From a virus, in IMG/VR virus record IMGVR_UViG_3300009705_000104, positions 1-25,117 of that record: a stretch of 25,117 nt of DNA; one strand, given 5' to 3'. The position numbers and the translations under genes were made by a program. Below the pieces are notes generated by a model that saw only the letters and a list, made by a program, of their open reading frames with translations, searched no databases and had not been told where the DNA came from. Below are positions 22,647 to 25,117 of this stretch, one piece after another. Within the stretch, counting starts at the first letter, position 1. Each line of letters begins with the position of its first letter.

Positions 22647-22696
22647 CTCGACTCATAATCGATCGGTCGTAGGTTCAAGTCCTACTGGGCCCACCA
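22647..22696 (+). other. attP: attP core: 3' half of a CAU-anticodon tRNA gene (tRNA-Ile2-like)
   Basis: The plus strand carries an anticodon arm (loop CTCATAA, anticodon CAT), a five-base variable loop, a full T arm (GTAGG, TTCAAGT, CCTAC), the 3' acceptor strand TGGGCCC, discriminator A and CCA. No matching 5' half (GGGCCCA plus D arm) lies upstream, so this is a fragment and not a working tRNA. Such 3' tRNA halves are the usual crossover site of tyrosine integrases and rebuild the host tRNA on integration. The sequence resembles E. coli tRNA-Ile2 more than elongator Met. The outermost anticodon-stem pair is mismatched (C-T), so identity with the host gene may begin just inside it. Confidence 0.85.
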
Positions 22697-22716
22697 TTTT
22701 TAGAGTCTTTTTAGCT

Positions 22717-22746
22717 ATAGTTTCTACACTAAAAAAGGCAATCGAC
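22717..22746 (-). repeat. Right arm inverted repeat of attP
   Basis: These 30 bases are the reverse complement of the left arm at 22591-22620 with 24 of 30 positions matching. Shared parts are ATTGCCTTT and GTAGAAACTAT, separated by six bases in both. A further CAATCGACTATT copy lies at 22759-22770, twenty bases beyond the one inside this repeat (22739-22750). Paired inverted sites flanking a core are the pattern expected of arm-type binding sites of a tyrosine integrase. Confidence 0.7.
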
Positions 22747-22917
22747 TATTAGTAAAGTCAATCGACTATTCGTGTAGAAGCCTTCACCTATCGATTACCG
22801 CATGATAGTTCAGGGCCCTTACCTTGGTCTCTCCACCGCAGTGGGCCAAGAGGCTATTGTCTGGATTGCCTTGGGGAGCCACCCCTGCAGTTAATAAAAG
22901 GTACTAACTACATTTAT

Positions 22918-22947
22918 AGTATCGCACAGGAGTATGACGGTTGTCTA
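22918..22947 (-). promoter_or_regulatory. Possible host sigma-70-type promoter
   Basis: On the minus strand a TAGACA box is followed after 18 bases by GATACT. Both boxes are only partial matches to TTGACA and TATAAT. It is listed because an early region must first be read by host RNA polymerase and this lies just upstream of that region. The evidence is weak. Confidence 0.22.
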
Positions 22948-22951
22948 CACT

Positions 22952-22975
22952 TTGTATATAGGTGGACAAAACTGA
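22952..22975 (-). promoter_or_regulatory. Putative phage RNA polymerase promoter P4
   Basis: On the minus strand: CAGTTTTGTCCACCTATATA. The first eleven bases, AGTTTTGTC with flanks, match P1 and P3, while the CCACC core matches P5 and P6. The expected start is near 22956, where the base is T, unlike the G of four other copies. Transcription would run across the attP region toward the early genes. Confidence 0.65.
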
Positions 22976-23071
22976 AAAAACATCAGTCACTTATAGTCGA
23001 CCGATGTGCCCATAAGGGCTGAGGGGCTACGGTCTCAGGGGATAAAGACCGCTGCCAGGGAGAGGGACACC

Positions 23072-23251
23072 CTATAAAGGGGGCTTTGGACAGGGACATT
23101 CATGGTTTCTACCAGGGTTTTCAGTCTCCCAGTAGTTTCCACAGTGTTCACATTTCTTGTATTGAGTCTTAGGTTTGCCAAAGATGGCATCAAAGTTGGA
23201 TTCGAATTGTTCCCGGTTCGGGATAGGTCGGGGAGTGCTGCCTTTCGACAT
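23072..23251 (-). CDS. Small phage protein with MSKGS-type N-terminus and a zinc-ribbon-like C-terminus
   Basis: This is a 59-residue protein of unknown function. Its first half (MSKGSTPRPIPNREQF, then FGK) resembles a short protein recurrent in tailed phages. The second half has paired cysteines: CEHC at 34-37, then His50, Cys52 and Cys54, suggesting one zinc site. An ATG four codons earlier is available, but the internal ATG at 23251 is preceded by an almost ideal GGAGGTG six to ten bases upstream, and that Shine-Dalgarno would itself lie inside the longer form, so the shorter form was chosen. It is the only gene between promoter P6 and the attP region. Zinc binding is inference from Cys spacing. 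Confidence 0.72.
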   Translation of the reverse strand: MSKGSTPRPIPNREQFESNFDAIFGKPKTQYKKCEHCGNYWETENPGRNHECPCPKPPL

Positions 23252-23282
23252 AGACACCTCCATTTTGGGTGGGTTTGGTTCT

Positions 23283-23305
23283 TCTTAGGGTGGACACTTT
23301 TACTT
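23283..23305 (-). promoter_or_regulatory. Putative phage RNA polymerase promoter P6
   Basis: On the minus strand this reads AAAAGTGTCCACCCTAAGAA. It shares TGTCCACCC and the following A/T-rich step with P5, and a G falls at the expected start base (about 23284). It overlaps the holin stop and lies 33 bases before the next start codon. It is the weakest of the six copies in its upstream half (AAAAG instead of AGTTT). Confidence 0.55.
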
Positions 23306-23671
23306 TCTAAGGTCCATGAGCTTACTGACACCACGGATGCCAAAGCTGCTTGAGATAGCTATAAAGAGTAGGTACTGATACCACTCAGGGAGACCAGAGA
23401 GTGCAGTAAAAGCTAACTCCACACGGTCAATGACAGTAACGTCATTCGCTGCAATGGCATAGCCCACCATAAAGATAGGGATGGATAACACTAGCGTCCA
23501 AAACTCATCTTTCCAGGAGTTACCAGAAGCAGCGGCCATTGTCTGCTCCCAGTTAGCATCATTCTGGATAACATTGATTTTAGCTTGGTGCTTAGCTTGC
23601 TTCTCTTCTGCTTTATTCTTCATGTAACCGCCTACCAGGTTACTGATAGGACCTATAAGTGCCTGTAACAT
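23300..23671 (-). CDS. Holin, GTA-holin (3TM) type
   Basis: This 123-residue membrane protein has an amphipathic N-terminus (about residues 1-17), a charged Lys/Gln/Ala stretch (18-50), and strong hydrophobic segments at about 56-75 and 96-115. The last ends in SSFGIRG, followed by a basic tail. The layout and the Trp-x-x-x-Phe-Trp, Pro-Glu-Trp and Phe-Gly-x-Arg positions match the family known as holin of 3TMs for gene-transfer release. It would form inner-membrane holes that let the neighbouring lysozyme reach the cell wall. The start is coupled to the lysozyme stop (TAATG) and has AAGGAG nine bases upstream. A putative phage promoter overlaps its stop codon, so the lysis unit ends here. 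Confidence 0.82.
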   Translation of the reverse strand: MLQALIGPISNLVGGYMKNKAEEKQAKHQAKINVIQNDANWEQTMAAASGNSWKDEFWTLVLSIPIFMVGYAIAANDVTVIDRVELAFTALSGLPEWYQYLLFIAISSSFGIRGVSKLMDLRK

Positions 23672-24084
23672 TATGCTGCGCTCCTTATCATTTGGGCCAC
23701 TTCAACAGCCCGATAGCCAACCTGGTGTGCATAACGACTGTCCAAGAGTTCATTGGCAGCCTTCTTGTAATCGCCTTCCTGAATGTAAGCTAAGGTCTTC
23801 TTAAACTGCATTAGCCTGGGAATACCCATGTTGAAACATAGATTAACCAGGGCCTCCTGGACAACCTCCGGTAGCTTTACAAAGCCACGAATGTTTTTCT
23901 CCAGGTCAACAACTGCATCCAAGATGTCTTCCTCTAGCATCAAAGCTGCGACTGCTGCGGAGATACCTTTGGCATCCAGGTTGTGTCCTACACCAATAGT
24001 ATTGGCGTTAGCAGTACACTGGTAGAGGTCCAGGCGTAGACCTTCGTGCCTGGTGATTGTTTCTTTAAGTTGTTCAATGTTCAT
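23671..24084 (-). CDS. Endolysin, T4-type lysozyme (GH24)
   Basis: This 137-residue lysozyme cleaves the peptidoglycan glycan strand to release progeny. The N-terminus carries the GH24 signature HEGLRLDLY...TIGVGHN. Aligned to T4 lysozyme (Glu11, Asp20, Thr26), the triad positions are Glu14, Cys23 and Thr29, with the family spacing (E-8-x-5-T) kept. Cys replacing Asp is known in phage relatives and is compatible with activity. No signal peptide or signal-anchor is present, so export should depend on the holin encoded next. An in-frame ATG exists at 24186 but lies well inside the upstream gene. The start at 24084 follows that gene's stop by 19 bases and has an AAGAGAG-type ribosome site. The stop overlaps the holin start as TAATG. 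Confidence 0.92.
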   Translation of the reverse strand: MNIEQLKETITRHEGLRLDLYQCTANANTIGVGHNLDAKGISAAVAALMLEEDILDAVVDLEKNIRGFVKLPEVVQEALVNLCFNMGIPRLMQFKKTLAYIQEGDYKKAANELLDSRYAHQVGYRAVEVAQMIRSAA

Positions 24085-24103
24085 ACTTTTGCTCTCTTGT
24101 TCT

Positions 24104-24613
24104 TTACTGCAATGGATTCGACAAATAATCAAGTCCTTTCCAAAGGTCTTCGATTTCCTTAGAGACTTTGCTAACTTTTGATTCAAAGCTAGAAACCTTT
24201 TGACTAACTAACTCAGCTTTTACCACTGTCGCTTTCATCGCTTCTATTTCTAACTTCAGCTCAGTTACGGACTCATCAATCAGTAAAAGTTTCTGCTGCT
24301 GTTCTAGGATGGTTTTTAGATTAGTGCCCAGAGTCGCTAGTTTGCCCTGAAGCTGCGAGACGTCATTTGCCTTTAGTTCTGCAGTAATCAATTCTATTGA
24401 AGACTGGAGTTCTTTTTTATCTAGGGCTGCTTTTTCTACTATCTGTCCTACTTCTGGTATTCTTCGTCCCTCAACCGCTTCTAGGCGAGAGTACAGGCTA
24501 GATGCTAACCAAACCCCCGAACCTAGAGTTGTGCTTAGGGACAAAAGTATAGCCAGGTAGACACCTTTGAAACTTTGGCCGCCTATTTTCAGTTCGGTAC
24601 TTTCTAAGCTCAT
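24104..24613 (-). CDS. Membrane-anchored coiled-coil protein (candidate inner-membrane spanin)
   Basis: This 169-residue protein has one hydrophobic segment near the N-terminus (about residues 17-41). The rest is a Lys/Glu/Leu-rich, heptad-like region expected to form a long coiled coil. The start is an ATGA overlap with the preceding stop, with AGGTG just upstream. It stands immediately before the lysozyme and holin genes. One N-terminal membrane anchor followed by a coiled coil is the topology of inner-membrane spanins (lambda Rz type), which link the inner and outer membranes at lysis. No lipoprotein partner (o-spanin, with a lipobox Cys) was found inside or after it. It could instead be an unrelated membrane protein. 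The topology is seen in the sequence; the spanin role is inference. Confidence 0.75.
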   Translation of the reverse strand: MSLESTELKIGGQSFKGVYLAILLSLSTTLGSGVWLASSLYSRLEAVEGRRIPEVGQIVEKAALDKKELQSSIELITAELKANDVSQLQGKLATLGTNLKTILEQQQKLLLIDESVTELKLEIEAMKATVVKAELVSQKVSSFESKVSKVSKEIEDLWKGLDYLSNPLQ

Positions 24614-25110
24614 GTATCGTCACCTGTTTCTTCACAACCCACTTGCTGAAGAAAACAACTTAGAGTCATGGACGTAGGACCAGTGTTGTAGAACATGGAG
24701 TCGTACCCAGTTGCTAATATGGCGGCTTCAGAACTGTAGATGTCTAGGCCAAAAGAACCTTGACCATTCAAATAGACGCTACTGACATCACCGCTTGTCA
24801 ACCAGGTCATTTCGATTGCTTGGTTAGCACTTGAATACGCAAGACTATTTTGTTCTACCGTGGTGTTCTGGTCTTGAGCATTTTGCATTAGATAGGCAAC
24901 TGCTTCGGGGTTAGCGGCTGTTGCGAGATAAGCACCTGCTGCTGAGGCAGAAGCCTCAATCGCATCCAAAGAAGAATTGTAGCTATCAGCATCCTCCTGG
25001 GAAACACTTAGGTCATTGGTAGCAATGTATTCTTGGACTTCAGCTTGGCTGTCAGGGTCACTGGCATTTTCAGCAAGCTCATTGACCTCTACTACCTCTA
25101 GCATGTCCAC
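24610..25110 (-). CDS. Acidic hypothetical protein, probably 5'-truncated by the window edge
   Basis: The product is not recognised. About 166 residues are visible. They are acidic and rich in Ala, Ser, Asn and Gln, with an Ala-rich middle (YLATAANPEAVAYLMQNA) and two Cys near the C-terminus. No membrane segment, signal peptide or catalytic motif is seen. The frame stays open to the right edge (three Val codons precede the first GTG at 25110), and neither this GTG nor the ATG at 25104 has a convincing Shine-Dalgarno. The gene therefore most likely begins outside the window and this is its C-terminal part. Its stop overlaps the start of the next gene as ATGA, so the two are translationally coupled. 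A virion-associated role is possible from composition and position, but this is a guess. Confidence 0.55.
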   Translation of the reverse strand: MDMLEVVEVNELAENASDPDSQAEVQEYIATNDLSVSQEDADSYNSSLDAIEASASAAGAYLATAANPEAVAYLMQNAQDQNTTVEQNSLAYSSANQAIEMTWLTSGDVSSVYLNGQGSFGLDIYSSEAAILATGYDSMFYNTGPTSMTLSCFLQQVGCEETGDDT

Positions 25111-25117
25111 TACTACG

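Larger units (their letters stand above)
22462..23071. other. Non-coding 610-bp region with two phage promoters, attP and structured sequence
   Basis: No credible gene is seen on either strand. It contains, right to left: a hairpin with a 6-bp stem (CGGTCT/AGACCG) near 23035; promoter P4; a possible host promoter; a GC-rich foldable stretch (about 22800-22895); the integrase arm repeats and tRNA-like attP core; an intrinsic-terminator hairpin; promoter P2; and a hairpin leader ahead of the next gene. It separates the lysis region from the early genes. Confidence 0.8.

Noticed and set aside
22621-22696. A complete tRNA gene on the plus strand
   Set aside because: Only the anticodon arm, T arm and 3' acceptor strand are present; no 5' acceptor (GGGCCCA) or D arm lies at the required distance, so it was called attP.
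23035-23343. An open frame of about 100 residues on the minus strand overlapping the small zinc-ribbon gene and the holin end
   Set aside because: Basic, Ser/Thr-rich shadow sequence; the alternative frame at 23072-23251 has an ideal ribosome site and a recognisable pattern.

Overview
The window is part of a tailed-phage genome (a podovirus with a T7/Autographiviridae-type replication core) or the matching prophage. All convincing genes lie on the minus strand, so the biological reading order runs from 25117 down to 1. The diagnostic genes are a single-subunit T7-like RNA polymerase, a gp2.5-like ssDNA-binding protein, endonuclease I, primase-helicase, family A DNA polymerase and a gp6-like exonuclease, in T7 order. 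Moderate GC, dense packing, many stop/start overlaps and a tyrosine integrase with a tRNA-derived attachment site point to a temperate-capable phage of a bacterium, probably a proteobacterium and perhaps marine. The host assignment is inference only.

Layout, in transcription order. (1) 25110-23072: a probably truncated acidic protein, a membrane-anchored coiled-coil protein, a T4-type lysozyme, a GTA-type holin and a small zinc-ribbon protein; this is the lysis region. (2) 23071-22462: non-coding, with two putative phage-RNAP promoters, a structured stretch, and attP. The attP core is the 3' half of a CAU-anticodon tRNA (closest to tRNA-Ile2) on the plus strand, flanked by inverted integrase-arm repeats. 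(3) 22461-19889: small early-type genes and the integrase, separated by hairpin/T-run elements with a recurrent GAGGGAMACA Shine-Dalgarno leader. (4) 19654-9925: RNA polymerase, then the DNA metabolism genes and several very short genes. (5) 9924-8941: about 1 kb without genes, rich in iterons, palindromes and tandem repeats, with one phage promoter; a candidate replication origin or module boundary. (6) 8940-1: tail fibre/collar protein, a nozzle/stabilisation-like protein, a GNAT-like protein and DNA-ejection-type proteins, ending in a 1076-residue protein with a C-terminal P-loop (zeta-toxin-like) domain. Terminase, portal and capsid genes are not in the window.

The genes fit one programme. 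The phage polymerase would be made from a host promoter, would boost its own gene, and would read the DNA metabolism genes and then the tail genes through a shared promoter motif with core TGTC(GG/CA)CC. Six copies were found, all oriented with the genes, in two subclasses. Integrase and attP give a lysogenic option, but no repressor or excisionase was recognised. The structural module does not follow T7 order and looks P22/BPP-1-like, so the genome appears mosaic.
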